The notes under the pieces were generated by a model. It was not told where the DNA came from, did no database searches, and was given only the letters and a program-made list of their open reading frames with translations. The position numbers and the translations under genes are program-made. A DNA stretch of 64,000 nt from Methylocapsa sp. D3K7. GTDB lineage: Bacteria > Pseudomonadota > Alphaproteobacteria > Rhizobiales > Beijerinckiaceae. Shown here one piece after another: positions 1 through 7,567 of the stretch; within the stretch, counting starts at the first letter, position 1; each line of letters begins with the position of its first letter. The DNA is taken from positions 62,001-126,000 of the forward strand of contig NZ_CP123229.1 of the NCBI RefSeq assembly GCF_029855125.1, in the 5' to 3' direction.

Positions 1-880
1 GTACGGCAGCTGAGGGAGCGATTGTGGCATTTCGAGAAGTTTGAAGGTCGAGCCGCAACGTCATGCAGAAGGCTCCGCCCCCGGATAAAATGAAGGGGGA
101 GAGGTCGATGTCGGCAACTCGGTAGCCACGCTCCCCCAGAATCGATCGCAAACGCGGGGGAGCCTTTGCCATTACAATGGTGCGGCCAAGGCTGACCGCG
201 TTGACGCAGAAGGCCGCTGCCTCGTCTGGCGCTGCTTCGATGAACTGATCCGGCGTGACACGCTCCTGGATGCGTTGCAGCGCGGCGTCTGTGAATGCTG
301 GCGGAAACACGATCACCTCTCCTCCGCTGAGCGGGCGAAAGCAGGTGTCGAGATGATAAAAGCGCGGTGTCGCCAATTCCAAGGACACCGCTTCACGGCC
401 GAAAAAGCGGATGATTTCGCATGAAGCGGCCTCGTCCGACCGTGGACCGAAGCCGGTCCAGAACAACTGGCGCGTTGTGTCCCAGATGGCATCGCCGGCG
501 CCTTCCTGCACTTGGCCGGCTGGAAATTCCGCCGCCTCATGCAACAGGCCTTGATTCAGCAAATTTTCGAAAATCTTCCTGAAAAAACCTTCCTCGCCGC
601 GCCGTTCAGGGTATCTGAAACGGGCCATGAGGGCGCGCCCATCCAGCACCACTGCGGCGTTGGCCGGAAAAACCATGTCTGGCCAGCCGGGCGCTCCCTG
701 CGAGACGTGGATCTGTGCTCCCGCCGCGACGAGAGCCGAGCGCAGGGCTTCCCAAGCCAAGCGGGCCGAGTTGCGGTGGCCGTTCGGGTCAAACAGCCAA
801 GCGGATGGCTTCATCCAGGGATTTATGGCGTAGCTGACGTCGAAATGCGCTGGATCGGTCATCAGGATCATGGGAGCCAT
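1..880 (-). CDS. Arginine deiminase/dimethylargininase-fold amidinohydrolase (3' end beyond window)
   Basis: The reading frame is open from an ATG at 880 down to the left edge, so the C-terminus is missing. It encodes at least 293 residues of the amidinotransferase/dimethylarginine dimethylaminohydrolase superfamily. Visible signatures are the N-terminal TDPxHFDVSYAINPWM stretch, the DMVFPANAA motif, a probable catalytic His near residue 176 (FYHLDTCF) and a probable catalytic Cys at about residue 272 (SGGGAFCMTLRL). Family members hydrolyse guanidino compounds such as methylarginines or arginine in the cytoplasm; the substrate cannot be told here. The gene is divergent from an Lrp-type regulator, a common arrangement for amino-acid catabolic genes and their regulator. 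Nothing looks broken in the visible part. Confidence 0.8.
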   Translation of the reverse strand, partial: MAPMILMTDPAHFDVSYAINPWMKPSAWLFDPNGHRNSARLAWEALRSALVAAGAQIHVSQGAPGWPDMVFPANAAVVLDGRALMARFRYPERRGEEGFFRKIFENLLNQGLLHEAAEFPAGQVQEGAGDAIWDTTRQLFWTGFGPRSDEAASCEIIRFFGREAVSLELATPRFYHLDTCFRPLSGGEVIVFPPAFTDAALQRIQERVTPDQFIEAAPDEAAAFCVNAVSLGRTIVMAKAPPRLRSILGERGYRVADIDLSPFILSGGGAFCMTLRLDLQTSRNATIAPSAAV

Positions 881-927
881 TCGAATCTCCGTTGAATTAA
901 AGCGAGACATCATCGCATATGGCTGCG

Positions 928-957
928 TTAGCGAAAAGCGCGCATCATGCCCGCTAA
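928..957. promoter_or_regulatory. Dyad in the divergent intergenic region, possible Lrp operator
   Basis: The 133-bp region between the divergent genes contains TTAGCG at 928-933 and its inverse CGCTAA at 952-957, separated by 18 bp. Its position between a regulator and its probable target makes it a candidate operator. This is inference; no promoter hexamers are convincing. Confidence 0.3.
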
Positions 958-1013
958 AGGCTATATTTATGATGATATGCTAAGACTAACTGACGGATCG
1001 TCACGGAATTTAC

Positions 1014-1436
1014 ATGGATGACCTAAATCGCCGGCTTATTGCATTGCTAAGAGCCGACGGACGCATGCCCGCCGCCGCCTTGGCCAAAATCCTCAAAGTC
1101 TCGCGCGGCACGGTGCAAAACCGGATCGACCGCCTGATGTCTGAGGGAGTGATCCTAAGCTTCACCGTGCGTCTGCATCCAGAGGCCGAACCAGGGCGCG
1201 TACGGGCGATCATGTCGATCGCGGTGGAAGGCCGCCGCGCGCCTGCCGTGATGGCGGCGCTTCAAGGCTTTCCGGAAGTGGAGGCGGTGCATACGACCAA
1301 CGGGCGCTGGGACATGGTGGCGGAGCTGTCGGCTGCCAGCCTCGAGGCGTTCAGCCGCGCTTTGGACGAGATCCGGATGATCGATGGGATCGCTTCCAGC
1401 GAAACCAGCCTGTTGCTGGAGAGCCGCCGATTTTAG
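1014..1436 (+). CDS. Lrp/AsnC family transcriptional regulator
   Basis: A 140-residue protein with the standard two-part layout. The N-terminal winged HTH covers residues 1-50 (opening MDDLNRRLIALLRADGR, recognition segment SRGTVQNRIDRL). The C-terminal RAM/ligand-binding domain covers about residues 65-135, including the GRWDMVAEL segment. The length is normal for the family. Lrp proteins form octamers or hexadecamers and respond to amino acids. The gene is transcribed away from the amidinohydrolase, so control of that gene and of itself is the simplest reading. The ligand is unknown, perhaps arginine or a derivative. Confidence 0.85.
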   Translation: MDDLNRRLIALLRADGRMPAAALAKILKVSRGTVQNRIDRLMSEGVILSFTVRLHPEAEPGRVRAIMSIAVEGRRAPAVMAALQGFPEVEAVHTTNGRWDMVAELSAASLEAFSRALDEIRMIDGIASSETSLLLESRRF

Positions 1437-1555
1437 ATCATTAGCGAAAAGACCGGTCTTTGACGCTTTCTCGCGGTTGCGCCCAACTTTGGCCTCAAAA
1501 CCTCAAAGGATGGTGGTTCAGACATTTCCTCGTTTGGTATCGCAAAAAGATAACC

Positions 1556-2152
1556 ATGATTCGAACGTTACGCTTCTTATGTTTGCTTCTGATCCTTTCC
1601 GGATCACCAGCTTTCGCCTTGGATAACCCGCTTGGCGGCATCCGGCTTGCCAGCTTCAATCCGCTCGACCGTGGTCCGCTGGCCGACTTTCTCAATCTTT
1701 TCCGGGAGCAAGCCATCCCTCGCCGGGTCGTCTCCTGGCACCGTAGCTATGCGCCAGGAACGGTTGTCATTTCGACGAGCGAACGGCGACTCTACTATGT
1801 CCTTCCAGGCCAGGAGGCCATTCAGTACGGCGTGGGGGTTGGCCGGGAAGGGTTTACATGGTCTGGTACAAAGATTGTCAGCATGAAACGGGAATGGCCG
1901 GATTGGACGCCACCGCCGGAAATGCGCAAGCGGCGGCCCGATTTGCCGCGCCACATGGCGGGCGGAATAGACAACCCGCTTGGCGCCCGCGCGATTTATC
2001 TCGGCTCTAGTATGTTCCGCATTCATGGATCGAATGAACCAGATACGATCGGGGCCGCAGTGTCTTCAGGCTGCATCCGGATGACCAACCGCGATGTCGC
2101 CGATCTTTATGACCGGGTCAAACGCGGCACGAAGGTCGTGGTGCTGCGTTAG
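1556..2152 (+). CDS. L,D-transpeptidase (YkuD/ErfK family), secreted
   Basis: A 198-residue protein starting at the ATG at 1556. Upstream in-frame codons exist, but this start places a clean signal peptide at the N-terminus (MIRTLRFLCLLLILSGSPAFA). The YkuD catalytic domain spans about residues 70-198. It contains the signature IHGSNEPDTIGAAVSSGCIRM, with the histidine and the nucleophilic cysteine (about residue 173) in the expected spacing. Such enzymes form 3-3 cross-links in peptidoglycan or anchor proteins to it in the periplasm. The gene stands alone between two regulators. Confidence 0.85.
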   Translation: MIRTLRFLCLLLILSGSPAFALDNPLGGIRLASFNPLDRGPLADFLNLFREQAIPRRVVSWHRSYAPGTVVISTSERRLYYVLPGQEAIQYGVGVGREGFTWSGTKIVSMKREWPDWTPPPEMRKRRPDLPRHMAGGIDNPLGARAIYLGSSMFRIHGSNEPDTIGAAVSSGCIRMTNRDVADLYDRVKRGTKVVVLR

Positions 2153-2311
2153 TGGAGTGCCCGCATTGACGCTAAGAATTTCTCTATGTGGGAATTCATG
2201 ATGGGGACAAATAACGTCTGGGTCTGGTTGACCGCCGCTTGTATTATTCCACATTAGGCTTAATCAGTCCTTGAGAGCAGCCTTTGCCACTTTCCTCTGG
2301 AGCTGGCGGCC

Positions 2312-3001
2312 ATGCAGACCCTTGCCCGTGTCCCGTTTTTCAAAGATGTGGCTGATTTAGACTTCGAGCGCTTTGACCGGCGCTGCAATTGGCGGCGGTA
2401 CAATGGCGGCGAAACAGTCGTCGATTTTGAAGACGAATCCTCGGATGTCTATTTTATCATTTCCGGCGAAGTGAGGATTTTGATCCGCACCCACGCAGGT
2501 AAGGAAATTATTTTAGGCGAAACCAAGGCTGGCCAATTTTTCGGTGAAATGGCGGCAATCGATGGCGCGAAACGCTCGGCCAATGTGACCGCGCTGACCA
2601 ACTCCGAACTCTGCATCATGCCGACCAAAGTGTTCCGGGAGGTTATTTTCGCGTCGCCTACCACATGCGAAAGAATTTTGCGGCTATTGACTGGGCGTGT
2701 ACGCGAACTCAATGCGCGCCTCGCGGAGCATTCGATCTTTGATTTGAAGCACCGGCTCTATTCCGAACTCTTGCGCATGGCGCATCACCGTCCTGGCAGG
2801 CCGGACGAACGCGCTGTGACTCCGCCGCCTTTCCATCATGTCCTGGCCGCGCGGATCGGTTGCCGGCGCGAGCAGGTAACCCGCGAACTTTCGGCGATGG
2901 CCGAAGAAGGGTTGATTGAGAAAAGCCGCGGCGCGCTCATTCTCTTGCAGCCACATGTGCTGGAGACACGCCTCAATGAAGCGATGCGTGAGGGGGGCTA
3001 G
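2312..3001 (+). CDS. Crp/Fnr family transcriptional regulator
   Basis: A 229-residue protein. A cyclic-nucleotide-binding fold occupies residues 10-125, with SGEVRILIRTHAGKEI followed by the GQFFGEMAAIDGAKRSANV stretch that resembles a phosphate-binding cassette. A C-terminal winged HTH follows, residues 150-220, with RIGCRREQVTRELSAM as recognition region. The cassette keeps GE but has AKRSA in place of the canonical RTA-type arginine-serine motif, so cAMP binding is possible but not certain. There is no Fnr-type cysteine cluster. The gene is monocistronic, with a hairpin about 75 bp downstream. Confidence 0.85.
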   Translation: MQTLARVPFFKDVADLDFERFDRRCNWRRYNGGETVVDFEDESSDVYFIISGEVRILIRTHAGKEIILGETKAGQFFGEMAAIDGAKRSANVTALTNSELCIMPTKVFREVIFASPTTCERILRLLTGRVRELNARLAEHSIFDLKHRLYSELLRMAHHRPGRPDERAVTPPPFHHVLAARIGCRREQVTRELSAMAEEGLIEKSRGALILLQPHVLETRLNEAMREGG

Positions 3002-3075
3002 GTGATAAGAGGGATTGGCCCTTAACGCCGCTGCAGCTCGGTGTCCGGGACTGTTTCCCGTTTTGCAACTCAGCA

Positions 3076-3109
3076 CTGCGGGCGCCCCGCAATCGTGGCG
3101 CGCCCGCAG
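3076..3109 (+). terminator. GC-rich hairpin downstream of the Crp/Fnr gene
   Basis: CTGCGGGCGC (3076-3085) pairs perfectly with GCGCCCGCAG (3100-3109) around a 14-nt loop. An AT-rich stretch follows, but there is no strict T-run. The remaining 3002-3306 spacer holds no other recognisable feature apart from the strong ribosome-binding site of the next gene. Confidence 0.45.
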
Positions 3110-3306
3110 GCATTTAAAATTGTTAGGTGCTTAAACGTCAACTGATATAGGCCACAAAGCTTTTCAACGGCGTGTGTCACCGCACATGACCACCTTCTCA
3201 TCTTGATTTTGGCGATGGTACGGCACGTCGTTCCTCGCGTTTTGGTTAATCCCCGGCCAGATACTTATCGCGAGCGATCACGTTATGGCGATTGAGGAGG
3301 TATCTA

Positions 3307-4689
3307 GTGTTACCTGCGATATTGTCCCTCGACGTACTCAGGGCGATCTATCTGAACCGGCCGGCCGCCGTAAACGACGTCGTCGAAGAGGTGCTTGCGC
3401 GTATCGCGTCGGCGAAAGACCCAGCTATTTTCATCTCGCTTGTTCCGCCGGACGATTTATGGCGCGCGGCACGCGAGCTTTTGGTAAGGGAGCCCGATCC
3501 CGCGCTTCTGCCGCTGTGGGGAATCCCCTTCGCAGTAAAGGATAATATCGACGTCGCCGGTCTCCAAACGACGGCAGCTTGTCCAGCCTTCGCCTATCGC
3601 GCGGAAACCGACGCAACCACAGTTGCCCGGCTGAGAGCGGCGGGGGCGTTAGTCGTCGGCAAAACCAATCTTGATCAGTTCGCGACCGGCCTCAATGGCA
3701 CGCGCTCGCCCTACGGCGCGCCGCGTTCGGTGTTCAACGCCGACTATGTCTCTGGCGGATCGAGTTCGGGCTCGGCGGTCGCGGTTGCCGCCGGTCTTGT
3801 CCCCTTCGCGCTCGGCACCGATACGGCGGGCTCTGGACGGGTCCCTGCCGCGTTCAACAATATCGTAGGAATCAAACCGACATCTGGTCTTTTGAGCTTG
3901 GCGGGGGTTGTTCCTGCTTGCTGGAGTCTTGATTGCGTTTGCATTCTTTCGACGAGCGTCGCCGATGGCGTTTTTATTCGCCGCCTTGCCGAAGGGTTTG
4001 ACCAAAGCGATCCCTATTCGATGTGCGGCATGCAACGGGCCATCGCTCCGTGCCCGCGTGTTGGCGTGCTACCGGAGGACGCACGGGAGTTCTTCGATGA
4101 CGCGGAGAACGCCGCGCTTTATGCGCGCGCCATTGAAGCCATGCGTGAGCTCGGCGGAGAGATCGTCGCCTTCGATTACCGGCCGTTTCAAGAAATCGGG
4201 GCGCTTCTTTATGACGGGCCATGGCTCGCAGAGCGGCTCGCGGGGATCGGCAATTTTGTCGATAAACATCCTCAAGACCTGGACCCGACAGTGCGTACCC
4301 TTCTTGACGGCGCGCGCCGTTACAGCGCCATTGACGCCTTTATCGGCCTGCATAAGCTCACGGAACTGCGTCGCCGTGCTGAGGCCGAATGGGCCATCGC
4401 CGACTTTCTACTCCTGCCAACCAGTCCGGTAATCTATACGGTCGAGGAGATGCGCGCTGATCCGCTGAGGCTGAATGCGCGGTTCGGTACTTACACCAAT
4501 TTCGTCAATTTTCTAGGCTGCTCGGCCATAGCGGTTCCGGCCGGATTTAAAAGCGATGGACTGCCATTTGGTGTGACCCTGATTGCGCCACCCTTTCACG
4601 ATGACGCCTTGGCTATCCCAGCAGCGGCGATGCACACGGCGGCCAAATGCGGCGCCGGGTACGCAAAGCAGATCATCGCAGCTCAGTGA
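3307..4689 (+). CDS. Allophanate hydrolase-like amidase, amidase domain only
   Basis: A 460-residue amidase-signature protein. The GTG at 3307 is chosen because a perfect GAGGAGG (3294-3300) lies six bases upstream; the in-frame TTG at 3292 overlaps that site. The Ser-Ser-Lys triad is visible: the lysine in AVKDNID, a serine in GGSSSGSAVAVA and a serine in GTDTAGSGRVP. The stretch KTNLDQFATGLNGTRSPYGA is typical of allophanate hydrolases (AtzF/DUR1,2), which split allophanate to ammonia and CO2. Those enzymes are usually about 600 residues, and the C-terminal domain is absent here; the following 380 bp do not encode it in any frame. No urea carboxylase gene lies nearby, so the substrate is uncertain. 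Confidence 0.75.
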   Translation: MLPAILSLDVLRAIYLNRPAAVNDVVEEVLARIASAKDPAIFISLVPPDDLWRAARELLVREPDPALLPLWGIPFAVKDNIDVAGLQTTAACPAFAYRAETDATTVARLRAAGALVVGKTNLDQFATGLNGTRSPYGAPRSVFNADYVSGGSSSGSAVAVAAGLVPFALGTDTAGSGRVPAAFNNIVGIKPTSGLLSLAGVVPACWSLDCVCILSTSVADGVFIRRLAEGFDQSDPYSMCGMQRAIAPCPRVGVLPEDAREFFDDAENAALYARAIEAMRELGGEIVAFDYRPFQEIGALLYDGPWLAERLAGIGNFVDKHPQDLDPTVRTLLDGARRYSAIDAFIGLHKLTELRRRAEAEWAIADFLLLPTSPVIYTVEEMRADPLRLNARFGTYTNFVNFLGCSAIAVPAGFKSDGLPFGVTLIAPPFHDDALAIPAAAMHTAAKCGAGYAKQIIAAQ

Positions 4690-5070
4690 CGGCGGCTGCA
4701 GAATCGCGCGCTGGCCGGGGCCGCCAGATCAGCGGTTTCCTTTGCGAGGGCTACCCGGCCAAAGATGCGTGTGAGATCACTCATTTCGGTGGATCGCCCG
4801 GTTTTTTGCGGAAATAGGTTTCCAGGGCTAGGGGTCGAACGGGATTCGCTAGGGTTTCTAGCAGTTCACGGCCAGATGCTGACGATGCGTGACAATCAAA
4901 ACGGCAAATTCGCGGGCAAATTCATGCGTGGCTGCCCCTGCGGTGCGCAAACTGTGGCAAAAGCGCATCGGGGTCTGGCAGAATGGGCTTGGACATTGAG
5001 ACTGATGTTGCAAAATTAATTTTGCGGCGCACCTTGCAAGTCAACCAATGGCTTCGCTGGGAGATATGCA
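4690..5070. other. Intergenic region upstream of the outer-membrane protein gene
   Basis: This 381-bp stretch has no convincing coding sequence. It must carry the promoter of the outer-membrane protein gene, whose GGGAG ribosome-binding site lies just before 5071. Sequences matching a sigma-54 or an allophanate hydrolase C-terminal domain were looked for and not found. Confidence 0.5.
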
Positions 5071-6396
5071 ATGCCCCGTTCGCTCAAATCAATTCTGGTG
5101 CCGGCTCTCTGCGCCAGCACTTTTCTCGGCTTTGCCGGTTCGGTTGCGCGCGCCGCCGATGTTCCGCCGCCGCCACCGCCGGCCAATTGGTGGGATACGT
5201 TGACGGTCTCCGGCTCGGTCGAGGCCGGAATTACGTTCAACCCTGACAGCCCGGGCGATGGGCTAAATTTCGGGCATTTGTTCACCGACAAGGCCAACCA
5301 GCCGCTCTTGAACCAAGTGCTTTTGACCATCCAGCGGCCGCTCGATCCGAAAGCCACGGATTATGATTTCGGCTTCAAAGTGCAAGCCATGTACGGGACC
5401 GACGCGCGCTACACCCATTACCTTGGCGAGCTCGATTACATCATCAATGATTGGAGTCAGATTACCCCCGTCGAGGCTTGGGGCATCGTGCATCTTCCCT
5501 GGCTGTTCGCCGGCGGCATCGACGTCAAGGCCGGCCAATATGTCACCTTGGAAGGCGCCGAGACGATCGACCCGACCACCAATTACCTCTACTCGCATTC
5601 CTACATCTTCAACTTCGGCATTCCGCTCGTCCACACCGGCGTCATGACGATTTCGCATGTCGATCCGATGGTCGATATTTATTTGGGCGTCGACACCGGC
5701 GTCAACACCACCTTCGGCAACCGGCAAGGCGACAACAATGGCGCCGCGGCATTCCATGGCGGCATCGGGTTGAACCTTCTCGACGGCGCTCTCACGATCC
5801 TGGCGACCACCCACATCGGGGCGGAAAATCCCGACACCCCGGGGGTTGCCTTGGCGTGCGCCTGCAACCCGAACAACGCCCTGCGCTATCTCAACGACAT
5901 CACGGTGACCTGGAAGCCGACCGACTATCTCACCTTCATCACCGATGGCAATTTCATTCGCGATGACGGGTTCAACGCGACCGGTTACGGTGTCGCCCAA
6001 TATGGCATCTTGAAGGCCAACGACTGGCTGTCGTTTGTCGGGCGGGCCGAGATTTGGCGCGACAACAACAACTTCTTCGTCGCGGCGTTCCCCGGCAATT
6101 TCGACTTCGTCAATGTCGAATATGGGTTTCCGAACACGGCGGTCTTCGCCCCCGCGCCGACGACCTATCTGGAGCTGACGGCCGGCCTCAACATCACGGT
6201 GCCGATCCCCGACGGAACGCCGGTGCTGAAGGGCCTGCTGTTCCGGCCGGAGGTTCGTTATGATTCCTCGCTGAACGGCACGACGCCTTTCGGCGGCGGC
6301 AGCGGCATCATCGGCATCCCGGGAACCCCCGGGTTCGGCGCCGGCACCAAAAGCTCGCAAGTCACCTTCGGCGGCGACGTCGTCGTCAAGTTCTAA
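5071..6396 (+). CDS. Outer-membrane beta-barrel protein (porin-like)
   Basis: A 441-residue protein with a signal peptide (cleavage probably near ARAAD at residues 28-30), then a PPPPPP linker. The mature part is rich in alternating aromatic and polar residues and ends in the strand VTFGGDVVVKF. The terminal phenylalanine is the usual signal for outer-membrane barrel assembly. It resembles the large putative beta-barrel porin families annotated in Rhizobiales; no transport substrate can be assigned. A strong terminator follows directly, so the gene is monocistronic. Base use is GC-rich and regular, suggesting high expression. Confidence 0.75.
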   Translation: MPRSLKSILVPALCASTFLGFAGSVARAADVPPPPPPANWWDTLTVSGSVEAGITFNPDSPGDGLNFGHLFTDKANQPLLNQVLLTIQRPLDPKATDYDFGFKVQAMYGTDARYTHYLGELDYIINDWSQITPVEAWGIVHLPWLFAGGIDVKAGQYVTLEGAETIDPTTNYLYSHSYIFNFGIPLVHTGVMTISHVDPMVDIYLGVDTGVNTTFGNRQGDNNGAAAFHGGIGLNLLDGALTILATTHIGAENPDTPGVALACACNPNNALRYLNDITVTWKPTDYLTFITDGNFIRDDGFNATGYGVAQYGILKANDWLSFVGRAEIWRDNNNFFVAAFPGNFDFVNVEYGFPNTAVFAPAPTTYLELTAGLNITVPIPDGTPVLKGLLFRPEVRYDSSLNGTTPFGGGSGIIGIPGTPGFGAGTKSSQVTFGGDVVVKF

Positions 6397-6434
6397 GCCG
6401 GCCGGCCTCAACGCCGGACACTCAAAACACATCG

Positions 6435-6472
6435 CCGCCTGGCCGGAACCTCCGGTCAGGCGGTTTTCTTTT
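6435..6472 (+). terminator. Rho-independent terminator of the porin-like gene
   Basis: CCGCCTGGCCGG (6435-6446) pairs with CCGGTCAGGCGG (6452-6463), 12 bp with one G-U pair and a 5-nt loop. TTTTCTTTT follows immediately. This is the clearest terminator in the window. Confidence 0.9.
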
Positions 6473-6630
6473 GACAAGAATACCTGCCGATCTCCGGTGC
6501 TTGCAGCAGTGCGGACTTCTAAGCCGTGTGGCGGGTGAATTCGTTTCAAATTTTCATATCGGGTATATCATTATCTACTATCGGCGATTGGGAACATCCG
6601 ATGCCACCCGAATGCCAGAACACGGACACA

Positions 6631-7275
6631 ATGGCATGCATCGTTTCAGTTCAAGCGGGACGGGTGGCTCCGCTTGGTCCGCGAGGCGTGCCAAGCGGCT
6701 TTGTGAAACATGTGGTGAATGGACCCGTTCACGTTGGGAAGCTCGGCCTTGAAGGTGACGAGCAGGCCGACCTCACGGTTCATGGCGGACCCGACAAGGC
6801 CGTTTATGGTTATGCATTGTCGAGCTACTCCATTTGGATTCGCGATTTTCCTGAACACGGAGCCTTGCTGACTCCAGGCGGCCTCGGCGAAAACCTGACG
6901 ATTGGGCACCTCGATGAGACCACGGTATGCATCGGCGATATACTTCGCGCTGGGACGGTGGTGCTGCAGGTCAGCCAGTCTCGCCAGCCCTGCTTCAAAT
7001 TCGCTCTGCGGTTTAACAATAAGCATTTGCCGCGCGCCATGATGAAAAATGGCTGTTGCGGCTGGTACTACCGCGTGATCGAGCCAGGCACGTTTCGCGC
7101 CGGTGACGCGATGGCCCTAGAAGCTCGGCCGAACCCTAATTGGTCAATTGCCAGGTTTCATCGTTTGATCGCCGGCTTGCCGGCGGCACTGGATGACATG
7201 GCCGAACTCGCCACGCTCGAAGGGCTTGCCGCATACTGGCGCCAAGCCGCCCATCAAACTGTATCCGGCCCGTAG
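6631..7275 (+). CDS. MOSC domain protein, YiiM-like
   Basis: A 214-residue protein when started at ATG 6631; in-frame ATGs at 6601 and farther upstream are possible. The MOSC beta-barrel domain covers about residues 10-165. It shows GDEQADLTVHGGPDKAVYGY and the family cysteine at about residue 121 (SRQPCFKFALRF), which in relatives ligands a molybdenum cofactor. YiiM-type proteins reduce N-hydroxylated bases such as 6-N-hydroxylaminopurine. A helical tail of about 40 residues follows, as in the 3-alpha domain of YiiM. The gene stands alone. Confidence 0.8.
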   Translation: MACIVSVQAGRVAPLGPRGVPSGFVKHVVNGPVHVGKLGLEGDEQADLTVHGGPDKAVYGYALSSYSIWIRDFPEHGALLTPGGLGENLTIGHLDETTVCIGDILRAGTVVLQVSQSRQPCFKFALRFNNKHLPRAMMKNGCCGWYYRVIEPGTFRAGDAMALEARPNPNWSIARFHRLIAGLPAALDDMAELATLEGLAAYWRQAAHQTVSGP

Positions 7276-7567
7276 CCGCACGGCCGGCAATGGGCCTTCA
7301 TTCAGACAAGGCATATTACGGTTGGCCCGTCCCTTGCTTTGGTCACGGGACGAAGCGGCCATCGCGACTGCCGCGAATGGAGACGGGGCTAGGCCGGAAT
7401 TTATCGAATCTCAAACCACGGCGTTGTCATTTGAAGGCAAGAGGCAAGTAAGTAGTGTTGATGTGTCAGGACAATCCAGTTTCCTGATTTTGGGGGAAAT
7501 ACCTTCAGTGGATGAGAGTCATTTGCCGAGTCTTTCCGGCGAATTCCTTGCCCTATATGAATCTTAG

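Noticed and set aside
2187-2258. 23-codon frame (MWEFMMGTNNVWVWLTAACIIPH)
   Set aside because: It is hydrophobic but too short and without a ribosome-binding site.
4820-4855. Reverse-strand GTTCGAC resembling a tRNA T-loop
   Set aside because: The flanking bases do not form a T-stem, and no other arms were found.
5263-6549. 428-codon open frame opposite the outer-membrane protein gene
   Set aside because: It is an antisense shadow of a GC-rich barrel gene; its translation is low-complexity and overlaps the strong terminator.
7193-7567. 124-codon open frame between the MOSC and glutaminase genes
   Set aside because: It overlaps the MOSC gene and its translation has no recognisable features; the 7276-7567 stretch holds no supported gene.
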